Part shown: positions 26,097-33,811 of the stretch, piece after piece | Numbering within the stretch: the first letter of the stretch is position 1 | Layout of the letters: every line of letters begins with the position of its first letter | Assembly (NCBI GenBank): GCA_002842205.1 | Contig: PHCI01000024.1 | Coordinates: 50,704-114,703 of the forward strand | Length of the DNA: 64,000 nucleotides | Source of the DNA: Betaproteobacteria bacterium HGW-Betaproteobacteria-3 | Lineage (GTDB): Bacteria > Pseudomonadota > Gammaproteobacteria > Burkholderiales > Burkholderiaceae_C | Direction: 5' to 3' | Notes under the pieces: generated by a model | Told to the model about the DNA's origin: nothing | What the model saw: only the letters and a program-made list of their open reading frames with translations | Databases searched by the model: none | Made by a program: the position numbers and the translations under genes

Positions 26097-27323
26097 ATGA
26101 CACATGCCTTGCCGCTGGATCGACTCGACGCGCTGCGCGCGGCGCAGCAAAACGCCTACGACCGAGCGCCCGCCATCCGCGACATCTACGAGCGCGCGCA
26201 CATGACGCCACAGGACATCCGCAGTGCGGCCGACCTGGCGCGCCTGCCCGTCACGAGCAAGGACGCGCTGCTGGACCTTCAGCGCAAGGCGCCACCCTTT
26301 GGCGGTTTCCTGGCCGCCGACGAAGCGGCGATACGGCGCATTTTTGTGTCACCTGGCCCCATCTACGAGCCACAGTTGAACGACGATCAAGACGGTCACG
26401 GTTTTGCCCACAGCTTCCGGCGTGCGGGCATCGGTCCCCAGCACCGGGTGCTGAACACCTGGTCGTACCACTTGGTGCCCGCAGGCGTCCTGCTCGACCA
26501 AGGCATCGCGGCCACGGGCGCCACCGTCATCCCCTGCGGCCCGGGGGGCGCCGAACAACAGGCCCAACTGATCCTGGAATTGGGTGTCACCTGCATCTGC
26601 GCCTCCACCGCCTTCTTCGTCACGCTGGTCAACACCCTGGAGCACATGGGCCACCAGCTTCCCGGCGCCTGGAAGGTCAAGTCGGCGCTGCTCGGTGGGG
26701 AAATGGGTGACTGGATGGGCAAGCGGCGCGCGCTTGAGACGAGGTACGACATCAAGATCTTTTCTGCATACGCCACCGGCGACTTCGGCCTCATCGGCTA
26801 CGAGGAAACGGATCAGGAGGGCTACACCGTGCAGCCGGAAAGGCTGGTCCAGATTTGCGACCCGCAAACGGGCACCCCGTTGCCCTTGGGCGAAACCGGT
26901 GAGATCGTGGTCACCACCTTGGACCGTGGCTGGCCCCTCGTGCGTTTTGGCACCGGCGATGTGGCGAGTGGAAGTGTCGCATCAGCCGATGGCTTCGTGA
27001 GCCGCATCAGTCTCTTGAAAGGTCGGATCGGACAGGCTGTAAAGGCCCGAGAGATCTTCATCTATCCACGCAACGTCGAGGAGGTGTTGATGCAGGTTCC
27101 GCATATGCAGCGCGCTCAAGTGGTGGTCACGAAGCAGAAACATCGCGAAACGGTCACCTTGCGCGGCGTGTTGAACCCGGGCGTTGAGGCGGCTACGGTC
27201 GAGAAGGCTCTTCATGAAATCTTCAAGCAACGCACTCGTTTGAAACTGGACGCCGTCGAATGGATATCTGCCGACGATCTGGCCATTGATGCCCCTGTGC
27301 TGGTCGATCGGAAATACGCATAG
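26097..27323 (+). CDS. PaaK-like (phenylacetate-CoA ligase family) AMP-binding protein
   Basis: This 408-aa protein has the length and fold signature of the PaaK family: N-terminal Pro-Val-Thr-Ser-Lys-Asp-Ala-Leu, a central Ser-Ala-Leu-Leu-Gly-Gly-Glu-Met-Gly-Asp-Trp, Phe-Ser-Ala-Tyr-Ala-Thr-Gly-Asp-Phe-Gly-Leu-Ile and Arg-Phe-Gly-Thr-Gly-Asp-Val. The Ser-Ser-Gly-Thr-Thr-Gly-Lys-Pro phosphate-binding loop is replaced by Phe-Val-Ser-Pro-Gly-Pro-Ile-Tyr-Glu-Pro. It may be a ligase with an altered P-loop or a ligase-derived protein of another role. Its stop lies 4 bp before mobile-element debris, so its last residues could have been changed by that insertion. Confidence 0.8.
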   Translation: MTHALPLDRLDALRAAQQNAYDRAPAIRDIYERAHMTPQDIRSAADLARLPVTSKDALLDLQRKAPPFGGFLAADEAAIRRIFVSPGPIYEPQLNDDQDGHGFAHSFRRAGIGPQHRVLNTWSYHLVPAGVLLDQGIAATGATVIPCGPGGAEQQAQLILELGVTCICASTAFFVTLVNTLEHMGHQLPGAWKVKSALLGGEMGDWMGKRRALETRYDIKIFSAYATGDFGLIGYEETDQEGYTVQPERLVQICDPQTGTPLPLGETGEIVVTTLDRGWPLVRFGTGDVASGSVASADGFVSRISLLKGRIGQAVKAREIFIYPRNVEEVLMQVPHMQRAQVVVTKQKHRETVTLRGVLNPGVEAATVEKALHEIFKQRTRLKLDAVEWISADDLAIDAPVLVDRKYA

Positions 27324-27327
27324 CTAA

Positions 27328-27572
27328 GCCGCTCGAGCAGCACGGGCGAGAGCAAGGCATAGCGGTCCTTGCGACCCTTGCCTTGCTCCACGCGCAGCGT
27401 CATGCGTTCACTGTCGATATCGGTGTCCTTCAACGCGCAAACTTCGCTGGCGCGCAGTCCGGCCCCATAGGCCACGGAAAGCGCCGCTTGATACTTGGGG
27501 TTCGGTGCCGCTGCGATCAGACGAGCGACTTCGTCGCAGTTCAGCACCACCGGCGGCGGGCGTGGCTGACCG
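27328..27572 (-). pseudogene. Fragment of IS91-linked tyrosine recombinase
   Basis: On the minus strand these ~80 codons match the middle of the intact recombinase at 34644-35519 almost residue for residue (Cys-Asp-Glu-Val-Ala-Arg-Leu-Ile-Ala-Ala-Ala-Pro-Asn, Gly-Lys-Gly-Arg-Lys-Asp-Arg-Tyr). Both ends are missing, including the His-X-X-Arg and Tyr catalytic parts. The match ends abruptly at ~27328, four bases after the PaaK-like stop. It marks the left edge of the mobile-element nest and lies in opposite orientation to the intact copy. Confidence 0.85.
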
Positions 27573-27736
27573 GGCGCAGGAATTCACACCATGGTGGGAG
27601 ACAGTTGGATAGCGAAGGGATGTTCGGGGCAGCGCAAGATAGTCTTCGTCCGCGACATGGCGGTGATGCAACGGTTCTACGGCTCGTGCTCGGCTTTGTG
27701 GTGCTGCACGAGCTGAGCCCGGCTGGATCACCTGCA
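27573..27736. other. Unassigned mobile-element debris
   Basis: About 165 bp between a recombinase fragment and an IS66 fragment. No product recognised and no full ORF; probably the remainder of a degraded element. Confidence 0.4.
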
Positions 27737-27926
27737 TACTTTGGTCGAGCTGGTCTCGCCATCCCGCGCTCCACGTTGGCGCAATGGGTGGGCTCGTGTG
27801 GCGTGCAGTTGCAGCCACTGGTGGATGCGATGAAGGACGAACTGCTGCAGCACCGCGTGCTGCATGCCGACGAAACGCCGGTGTCCATGCTTAAACCCGG
27901 CAACGGCAAGACGCACCGGGCCTACA
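27737..27926 (+). pseudogene. IS66-family transposase fragment
   Basis: About 63 codons match the central part of the IS66 TnpC transposase: Ile-Pro-Arg-Ser-Thr-Leu-Ala-Gln-Trp-Val-Gly, then His-Ala-Asp-Glu-Thr-Pro-Val (with the first catalytic Asp) and Gly-Lys-Thr-His-Arg-Ala-Tyr. It is cut on both sides. Downstream it is fused at a shared TACAGGTC to the istA relic that contains the RIT element. Confidence 0.85.
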
Positions 27927-27958
27927 GGTCGGGCTTCAAGACGCCTTCCTTGAGGTTG
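27927..27958 (-). pseudogene. istA relic, segment beyond the RIT insertion
   Basis: Read on the minus strand this gives Asn-Leu-Lys-Glu-Gly-Val-Leu-Lys-Pro-Asp-Leu. That is the expected continuation of Tyr-Val-Val-Leu-Asp, which ends the istA segment on the other side of the RIT element (31428 onward). It shows the element was inserted within istA. Confidence 0.8.
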
Positions 27959-28015
27959 TCCAGCTTTTGTGGCGTAGCTCGTTATGTGCCCAACCGGTGC
28001 GGAAGCCGCGCTGGC
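27959..28015 (+). repeat. RIT left inverted repeat (57 bp)
   Basis: Begins TCCAGCTTTTGTGGCG and ends GCCGCGCTGGC. It is the exact reverse complement of 31371-31427. Confidence 0.92.
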
Positions 28016-28049
28016 GATGGCGAGTCACCGGCTGCTGGGAACAAAACCG

Positions 28050-29054
28050 TCAGAGCGACTGCAGCCATTTCATCAAGTCCTGGTCGTCACGCCATCGGAC
28101 ACGCGCGGGAGATGCCGCCGAAATTGTCGGAGGCATGCATGCCGCGAGAGCCGCCATCTTGGTCCGCATCGTTATCTCGGCGTAACGATTCGTGGTATCG
28201 AGACTGACGTGACCAAGCCATGCACGGATCACGTTGAGTTCGACGCCGGACTCGAGCAGTCGGACCGCAGTTGTATGCCGAAAACTGTGAGGAGAAATCG
28301 TCTTGGGCTGGTTGCTTGCTCCACGCCGAGTAAATCCCTCGGTATGCCGCCGCACGAGTTTGTAGATGCCGAAGCGTGTGAGCGGCTGCTGCCGGCCCGA
28401 GACGAACAGCGGCGTCTGAGTGTCGCCAGTTCGAACCGTGTCCAGCTGCCCGAGCAAGGCAGCAGTCTCCGGCCAGATCGGACAGGCGCGCCACTTGTCG
28501 CCCTTGCCGTGCAGCCGCACGCGCAAGGGCCCGGCGAGGTCGACGTCGCCAACACGCAAGTCGGCGATCTCCTGCACCCGGGCGCCAGTGTTGTACAGCA
28601 GCATGAGCAGGGCTCGATCGCGCAGCGCCCGATCGCCTTGTGCCGCAAGCGCCTCGAACAGCTGCTCGACTTCGTCGTGCTCCAAGTAACGAGTTTCTGC
28701 GGGCGACGTTCGCTTGCTCGGGATCGCTTCCACGCGCTCGGCCTCGACCAGCATCTCACACTGATGCGTTGCCAAATAGCGGTAGAAGGTATGCAGCGCC
28801 GCCAGCCGCTGGTTGCGCGTTTGCGGTTTGTTGTGACGTTGCAGCTCGATCATTTGCAGGAACTCCAGAACCCGCTGCGACGACAGGTCGGCCAACGCGA
28901 GCCGAGTGACCGGCTTGCGGCACGCTCCGGCAACGAAGGTGAGGAACAGCTTTATCGTGTCGCGGTAGCTCTTGATGGACCCCGGACGCAGACCCTTCTG
29001 CACGTTCAGATGATCCTCGAAGAAGCCGAACAGCACTTGACCGACGGTGCTCAT
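28050..29054 (-). CDS. RIT tyrosine recombinase, third gene
   Basis: This 334-aa tyrosine recombinase has an N-terminal SAM-like core-binding domain and a C-terminal catalytic domain. The active-site set is visible: Arg in Thr-Gly-Ala-Arg-Val-Gln-Glu, Lys in Gly-Lys-Gly-Asp-Lys-Trp, His-Ser-Phe-Arg-His, Gly-His, and the nucleophile in Asn-Arg-Tyr-Ala-Glu. It has a ~35-residue C-terminal extension beyond the Tyr. It is the last of three coupled genes; its ATG overlaps the stop of the second. Recombinases of RIT elements are thought to act together, but the individual roles are not established. Confidence 0.92.
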   Translation of the reverse strand: MSTVGQVLFGFFEDHLNVQKGLRPGSIKSYRDTIKLFLTFVAGACRKPVTRLALADLSSQRVLEFLQMIELQRHNKPQTRNQRLAALHTFYRYLATHQCEMLVEAERVEAIPSKRTSPAETRYLEHDEVEQLFEALAAQGDRALRDRALLMLLYNTGARVQEIADLRVGDVDLAGPLRVRLHGKGDKWRACPIWPETAALLGQLDTVRTGDTQTPLFVSGRQQPLTRFGIYKLVRRHTEGFTRRGASNQPKTISPHSFRHTTAVRLLESGVELNVIRAWLGHVSLDTTNRYAEITMRTKMAALAACMPPTISAASPARVRWRDDQDLMKWLQSL

Positions 29055-30025
29055 GGCTGGCCCCGCCCAGGTGCGAATGCCCGAAACCTTCGATCGGCCT
29101 CGCGCAGCAGCTCCTCGGTGATCGTCAAGTACACCGCGGTGGATGCGGGGTCTGCGTGGCCGAGGAACGTTGACAGGCGGACCAAGCGCGCATTGGGATC
29201 AATGCCCGAGCGATACCAACGCAGCAAGGTACCAACGGCGAAGGCGTGGCGAAGATCATGCAACCTTGGAGTGCAGACGCCGGCCGGAATGTGTAGCGCC
29301 AGCCGAGGCAGCAGCGAGTGGAAGGTCAGGCTAAACGTACATTCGTTGACAGCGCCACGCTTGGTGAACGTGAACAGCGGCGTCTCGGGGCTGGGACACG
29401 TCCCGTGTCGTTGTTTGACATAGCGCGCCAGGCGCTCGCCCATGAGCGGACCAAACGGCACGAGACGGCTCTTGTAGAACTTGGTCTCGCGGATCAGAAG
29501 TGTGGCGTTGTCGAACCGAACATCGCTCACCAGCAATCTGCTGACCTCGCCCACCCGCAGCCCCAAACCGTATAGAAGCGCAAACACCGTCTCGTAGATC
29601 AGCGCGCGATGCGGCGCGCGTGAACAACTGCGCAAACCGCGAGCGACCTCGAGGAGCCGTCTCGCATCGTCGAGACTGAACAGGTACGGAATGCGTTGAC
29701 CACTCACGCGACGAGAGCTGGCGGTGACCGGGTTGTGATCGACCATGCCTTGCATCAGCGCCCAGTCGAAGAACCGTCGCACCGTCCCGACCAGATGGTT
29801 GTAGCTGCGCGCATGCTCACGCGGGCGCGAAACGAGGAACGCGTCGATGATCCGGGGCTCGATCTGTTGCAGAGCTGTGATGTTGTGCTCGGCGAGATAG
29901 GCGTCGAGCAACCGCAGCGCGGCGGCTTCGGTTCGATACTTGCGGCCCAGCGCCCGCTTGAACTGCAGGAAAGCCTCGATCGGCGCAGCACAGGAACTCC
30001 GGAGTTCGGCTTGGCAGCGATTCAT
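29051..30025 (-). CDS. RIT tyrosine recombinase, second gene
   Basis: This 324-aa tyrosine recombinase keeps the catalytic residues: Arg in Gly-Leu-Gly-Leu-Arg-Val-Gly-Glu, Lys in Glu-Thr-Lys-Phe, His-Asp-Leu-Arg-His, Gly-His, and the Tyr nucleophile in Ala-Val-Tyr-Leu-Thr. It differs clearly in sequence from its two neighbours, so the trio is not a recent tandem duplication. Four-base overlaps with the first and third genes indicate translational coupling and possibly fixed stoichiometry. Confidence 0.92.
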   Translation of the reverse strand: MNRCQAELRSSCAAPIEAFLQFKRALGRKYRTEAAALRLLDAYLAEHNITALQQIEPRIIDAFLVSRPREHARSYNHLVGTVRRFFDWALMQGMVDHNPVTASSRRVSGQRIPYLFSLDDARRLLEVARGLRSCSRAPHRALIYETVFALLYGLGLRVGEVSRLLVSDVRFDNATLLIRETKFYKSRLVPFGPLMGERLARYVKQRHGTCPSPETPLFTFTKRGAVNECTFSLTFHSLLPRLALHIPAGVCTPRLHDLRHAFAVGTLLRWYRSGIDPNARLVRLSTFLGHADPASTAVYLTITEELLREADRRFRAFAPGRGQP

Positions 30026-31281
30026 AGGGCCTCCCCGTTGCCCATGGCAACTTCGCGGAGCGCGGCGAGGTCGACCTTCGTGTAGATCTTGGTCGATGCA
30101 GTCGACCGGTGGCCGACGTAATCGCCAACTGTCTTCAGTGAGAACTCGGCATCAACCAGCCGCTGCACGCAGCTGTGGCGTAGCGTGTGGGCGCCAGCGC
30201 GGTGAACCTGCACGCCCGCGCGGTGAAGGTACCTCACCACCGCCGAGCAGACCGCCGCGTTGGTGATGGGACGACATGGTGCCATTGCTCGGAGGAACAC
30301 GTGCCGATCGGCGCTCTGCTGGCGACCTTTCTTCAGGTAATCGATGATGGCCTCACCAACGACGCTGGCCAGCGGATAGGCTGACCAGTGGCCTGCCTTG
30401 CGTTGCGGGACGTTCAGCCGCTCGTGTTGCCAGTCGATGTCGTCCAGCATGAGACCGGCCACCTCGTGGGCGCGCAGGCCATACGTCACCAGCAGCAACA
30501 GCATTGCGTAGTCGCGGCGCCCTACGGCGGAACGCCGGTCCACGCAGTTCAGCATCTGGCGGATTTGATCCCAGGTGATGGCTCTCGGCAGATCAGCCAG
30601 GCGATATGCCTGGGGGGCTTGAACCGCCATGCCGAGATCGCGGTCAATGAAACGCTCGCGGTGGCAGTAGCGAAGGAATACATGCAGCGTGCCACATAGA
30701 TCGCGTCGGCTCGAGCGGCTCAAGCCAGGGCAGTAGTCCACGATGAAGGCCGCCAGAAGCGCAGGCGACAAGGACGCGACCGAAGCGTGGGCACGTGCGA
30801 TGAACGTCTGCAGACCGTTGAGGTAATGCACGTATTGCCGAATGCTGGCGGGCTTGAGCCCGCGCTCATCGCGCAGATAGCCAGCAAATCCTGGCACCTC
30901 AGCTTCGAATGGAAAGGACTTGCGTGTGCGGTGCGGTTCGACGCTGCCGTACAGCGCCAACTCAAGCATCTGGCGCACCGGGTTGCGCACATCGCGCGCA
31001 GCCCTCGCGCGGCATTCTTCGGGTTTGCATGACGTGCCATGGACCGACTGCCAAAGCAGTATGAACGGCTCGACGTGCTCGAGCGCGGTCCAGCCGTCGG
31101 TTGCCCCGTGCTGACTGGCGAAGTCGCCGAATTGGCAAAGGATCGGGACGCGCTTGAAAACGTTGCGGGCCGAATACCCCTGCGCCTCCATCCACGCGAC
31201 GTAGTGCTCGATGTAGGTCACAGCAACGTTGGCTCGAATGCGATCGACTGTGACCGGCTTGACGTAGTAGCGCTCCAGCAT
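30022..31281 (-). CDS. RIT tyrosine recombinase, first gene
   Basis: This 419-aa protein is the largest of the trio, with a longer N-terminal DNA-binding region. Catalytic residues are present: Arg in Tyr-Gly-Leu-Arg-Ala-His-Glu-Val, Lys in Gln-Arg-Lys-Ala-Gly, His-Thr-Leu-Arg-His, Gly-His-Arg and Tyr in Lys-Ile-Tyr-Thr-Lys. The ATG at 31281 follows AAGGAGGTTGTC-type sequence (read on the minus strand around 31285-31295). It is the promoter-proximal gene of the three-gene unit, ~90 bp from the right inverted repeat. Confidence 0.92.
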   Translation of the reverse strand: MLERYYVKPVTVDRIRANVAVTYIEHYVAWMEAQGYSARNVFKRVPILCQFGDFASQHGATDGWTALEHVEPFILLWQSVHGTSCKPEECRARAARDVRNPVRQMLELALYGSVEPHRTRKSFPFEAEVPGFAGYLRDERGLKPASIRQYVHYLNGLQTFIARAHASVASLSPALLAAFIVDYCPGLSRSSRRDLCGTLHVFLRYCHRERFIDRDLGMAVQAPQAYRLADLPRAITWDQIRQMLNCVDRRSAVGRRDYAMLLLLVTYGLRAHEVAGLMLDDIDWQHERLNVPQRKAGHWSAYPLASVVGEAIIDYLKKGRQQSADRHVFLRAMAPCRPITNAAVCSAVVRYLHRAGVQVHRAGAHTLRHSCVQRLVDAEFSLKTVGDYVGHRSTASTKIYTKVDLAALREVAMGNGEAL

Positions 31282-31370
31282 GACAACCTCCGTACAAGTT
31301 GGGAAAGGAGGTTGATCTTCAGCTCTGGCTTGTCAATTTATGTGCCTGCCTTCTCAGCGACCTGAGAGCT

Positions 31371-31427
31371 GCCAGCGCGGCTTCCGCACCGGTTGGGCAC
31401 ATAACGAGCTACGCCACAAAAGCTGGA
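31371..31427 (-). repeat. RIT right inverted repeat (57 bp)
   Basis: Exact reverse complement of 27959-28015. Confidence 0.92.
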
Positions 31428-31453
31428 TTTTGTTCCCGGGAACAAAATCCAGC
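31422..31453. repeat. 32-bp perfect palindrome at the RIT/istA junction
   Basis: Sixteen-base arms meet at CCC|GGG (GCTGGATTTTGTTCCC and its complement). It is made of the end of the RIT repeat, a 20-bp centre found only at this end, and the istA bases GCTGGA. Confidence 0.9.
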
Positions 31454-32075
31454 ACGACATACCGGGCAGACCCACCGAAGTAGCGCCAGGCCTGCTCGTG
31501 CAGCTCGGCCCAGATCTGCTGGCCGGAATTCCAGACCACGCGGCGAAAGCTGCGCCGCGAGTAACGCAGCGTGGCCACGAACAGGCGGGGTTTGCGCCAG
31601 CGCTCGGTGCCGGGTACCCGGGTGGGCACGCCCTCGCCGTAGTCGACCTGCATCTCTTCACCCGGGGCAAACGAGAGGCGATCGAACTGCTCGGGCTCCT
31701 TGTGGCGCAGTTGTGCCGCGAAGCGTTTGACGGAGTTGTACGCGCCATCGAAGCCGTGCAGGTCGACCAGGTCTTGGTAGATGGCGGTGGCGTTGCGGCC
31801 CAGGCGCAACTGGGCGTCGATGAAGGCGCGGTGGGGTTCGCACCTGAGGTGGCCACCGGTGTTGCAACCGGCGTCAGGGTCGGTGGCCAGGGTGGAGCAG
31901 TTTGGATGGGAGAGTCGGTGGCCACCCCGGGGCAGTTTGCTGGGTCGGCGGCAAAGCGTTGCTGATACGAGCGGATGGTGTGGCGCGAGATGCCGGTGAT
32001 GCGTTCGATCTCGCGTTGGGTGGCGCCGCCCTTGAGCAGCGTCCAGATGGTGGTTTGTAGATGTGGCTTCAAGAC
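31428..32075 (-). pseudogene. istA relic, 5' (N-terminal) half of a second IS21-type element
   Basis: It encodes the N-terminal half of an IstA transposase distinct from the one at 5143-6717: helix-turn-helix in Gln-Arg-Glu-Ile-Glu-Arg-Ile-Thr-Gly-Ile-Ser-Arg-His-Thr-Ile-Arg, then Ala-Ile-Tyr-Gln-Asp-Leu-Val and Met-Gln-Val-Asp-Tyr-Gly-Glu-Gly (catalytic Asp). A frameshift lies in the Pro/Thr/Ala-rich linker after residue ~75, so two frames are needed. It is cut by the RIT element at Val-Val-Leu-Asp. The ATG seems lost at the joint near 32076, where the sequence flips to the opposite strand. Confidence 0.85.
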
Positions 32076-32079
32076 GTTC

Positions 32080-32723
32080 AGCCACTGCCCTTGACCGGCA
32101 TGCAGTACTTCACCTAGGTACAGCGCAGTGTGTGCGACGACAGTTGCGTGCGCATCGACCACAGCAGCTACGCGGCCCGCCCGGCGGTGATTGGCACCAA
32201 GGTGCTGGTGCGGATCTTCGAGCGGCGCATCGAGATCCGTGACCTGCGCACCCAGGCTTTGCTGCGCACTCACGCCCGCGTGGAGCGGCCCGGCACCGTG
32301 GTGTTGCCCCTGGCCGAGCGAGTGTTCAATCCTTCGCGCGAGACCCGCTTCATCCTCGGTCAGGCCCGAGCCATCGGCCCCCAAGCAGCACGCCTGTGCG
32401 AGATGCTGTTTGCCATCGAAGGCCGGGTCGGCCAGCGCAAGCTCTGGGGCATCGTCAACCTGGCGCGGCGCTACCCGCACCGTTTCATTGACGCAGCCTG
32501 CGCGGGTGCCATTGAGCAAGGCGTTCACAGCTACCGCCACGTCAAGGCGCTGACCGAGCGGCTCGTGGCCGATGCCCTGGCCGCTCTGGAGAGCGGCACC
32601 CCGACACCGTCGACTTCAATGCTGACTCAGCAACACGCACTCATCCGCAGTGCCGATGAATACGGCGATCTGTTCGCCCACGTCGCCACCGCCACTCAAT
32701 CCTCCGAGAGCACCCTGCCATGA
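32080..32723 (+). pseudogene. istA relic, 3' (C-terminal) part
   Basis: The plus-strand frame reads Gly-Met-Gln-Tyr-Phe-Thr-stop-Val-Gln-Arg-Ser-Val-Cys-Asp-Asp-Ser, and after that about 200 intact residues of an IstA C-terminal domain. The amber codon TAG at 32115-32117 replaces what should be a Glu codon. It belongs with the N-terminal half on the opposite strand, but the central ~120 codons with the rest of the DDE site are missing. Its end overlaps the istB start (ATGA), showing the original istA-istB order. Confidence 0.85.
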
Positions 32724-33478
32724 ACATGATCGAGATCGAACGCGCCCTGCGCGAATTGCGCCTCTCCGGTATCGCCGAGACCTTGTCCACCCGCGTGATG
32801 CAGGCCCAAGCCGCCCAGCAGCCCTTCCTGGAGACCTTCGCCACCATGCTGCAAGACGAGCTGGACCGGCGCCGCTCTCTACTGACCGAGCGCCGCTTCA
32901 AGCGCTCGGGCCTGACCGAGCGACTGAGCCTGGCGGACTTCGACTGGTGTTTCAATCCGAAGCTGCCGCGCAGCGCCTGCTTCGAGTTGCACACCCTGAA
33001 GTTCATCGGCGAGGGCGCCAACGCGCTGATCATTGGCAAGCCCGGCACGGGCAAGAGCCATGTTGCCAAGGCCGTGGCCTACCAGGCCACGCTGGCCGGC
33101 TATGACGTCCGCTATGTCGAGGCCGACACCGAGTTCGCCAGCTACGGGCTGGCCAGCACACAAGAGCAGGCCGAGAAACTCAAAGCCTGGATTGAGCCAG
33201 ACCTGCTGGTCCTGGACGATCTGTTCCTGGCCAGGCGCATTGCCGATGTGAGCGCCGAGTTGCTGCAGGCCATCGTTCACCAGCGCTACAAGTTGCGCCG
33301 CGCCATCGTCATCACCTCCAACCGAGTGGTGCAGGACTGGGGCAAATACCTGGGCGACGCCACCATGGCCACCACCATCCTTGACCGACTCATGCACCGC
33401 TGCGCGATGCTGGAGTTCGAGGGCAAGAGCTACCGTTTGAAGGAGGCCGCCTCACGCATCGCCGTCACACCCGTATAG
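32720..33478 (+). CDS. istB: IS21 helper ATPase IstB (second element)
   Basis: This 252-aa AAA+ ATPase is intact, with Walker A Gly-Lys-Pro-Gly-Thr-Gly-Lys-Ser-His near residue 105 and Walker B Leu-Leu-Val-Leu-Asp-Asp-Leu-Phe. It differs strongly from the IstB at 4332-5153, so it comes from another IS21 subgroup. Its cognate istA is broken and inverted, so it cannot transpose this copy on its own, although it could help related elements in trans. Direct-repeat motifs of the IS end lie just downstream. Confidence 0.93.
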   Translation: MNMIEIERALRELRLSGIAETLSTRVMQAQAAQQPFLETFATMLQDELDRRRSLLTERRFKRSGLTERLSLADFDWCFNPKLPRSACFELHTLKFIGEGANALIIGKPGTGKSHVAKAVAYQATLAGYDVRYVEADTEFASYGLASTQEQAEKLKAWIEPDLLVLDDLFLARRIADVSAELLQAIVHQRYKLRRAIVITSNRVVQDWGKYLGDATMATTILDRLMHRCAMLEFEGKSYRLKEAASRIAVTPV

Positions 33479-33497
33479 TCACCATCCGACCGTCCTG

Positions 33498-33545
33498 CCT
33501 GGAGCAGTTTGACCGGCCATAAGTGGAGCAGTTTGGGGTGGCCAT
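33498..33545. repeat. Terminal repeats of the second IS21-type element
   Basis: Two copies of TGGAGCAGTTTG, followed by ACCGGCCA and GGGTGGCCA respectively, occur just after istB at ~33500-33544, spaced like IstA-binding repeats. Confidence 0.6.
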
Positions 33546-33580
33546 CGGGGACGCTGCCCGGTTTTTGACCGGAACCAGCG

Positions 33581-33805
33581 ATGCCCAAACACAGGTTCAC
33601 CATAGGCAAACTTCGACACACACTGCAACTGCTGCGCGGCGGGGCCTTGAGCACCCGCCAAATCGGTGCCGCTCTCGGCACCTCCAACTCCACCGTCAGC
33701 GAGATTGCCCGCTGCGCGCGCGTGGTCGGCGTGGACTAGGCACTGGCCCAAACCAGGAGCGACGAGGAACTCCAGGCCCGGCTCCACAAGCCGCCTGACA
33801 GGCAA
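33581..33805 (+). pseudogene. istA relic of a third IS21-type element (N-terminus)
   Basis: Starting with ATG at 33581, the frame reads Met-Pro-Lys-His-Arg-Phe-Thr-Ile-Gly-Lys-Leu, then a helix-turn-helix (Leu-Ser-Thr-Arg-Gln-Ile-Gly-Ala-Ala-Leu-Gly-Thr-Ser-Asn-Ser-Thr-Val). That is an IstA N-terminus of another subgroup. A TAG at codon 53 (33737-33739) interrupts it, after which the frame continues Ala-Leu-Ala-Gln-Thr-Arg-Ser-Asp-Glu-Glu-Leu. It stops abruptly at the IS256 relic. Confidence 0.75.
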
Positions 33806-33811
33806 AAAATG

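Larger units (their letters stand above)
27959..31427 (-). mobile_element. RIT element (recombinase in trio), about 3.47 kb
   Basis: Three different tyrosine recombinase genes, each overlapping the next by 4 bp, lie on one strand between perfect 57-bp inverted repeats (27959-28015 and 31371-31427). This is the defining structure of RIT elements. It sits inside an istA relic, interrupting the Val-Val-Leu-Asp/Asn-Leu-Lys codons. At the right junction, 20 additional bases create a 32-bp perfect palindrome (31422-31453). All three genes keep their catalytic residues, so the element may be mobile. Confidence 0.9.

Noticed and set aside
27959..31427. The RIT inverted repeats as a phage invertase switch
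   Set aside because: The enclosed DNA is the recombinase trio itself, there is no promoter facing outward to a target gene, and the flanks are an interrupted istA, which fits insertion better than inversion.
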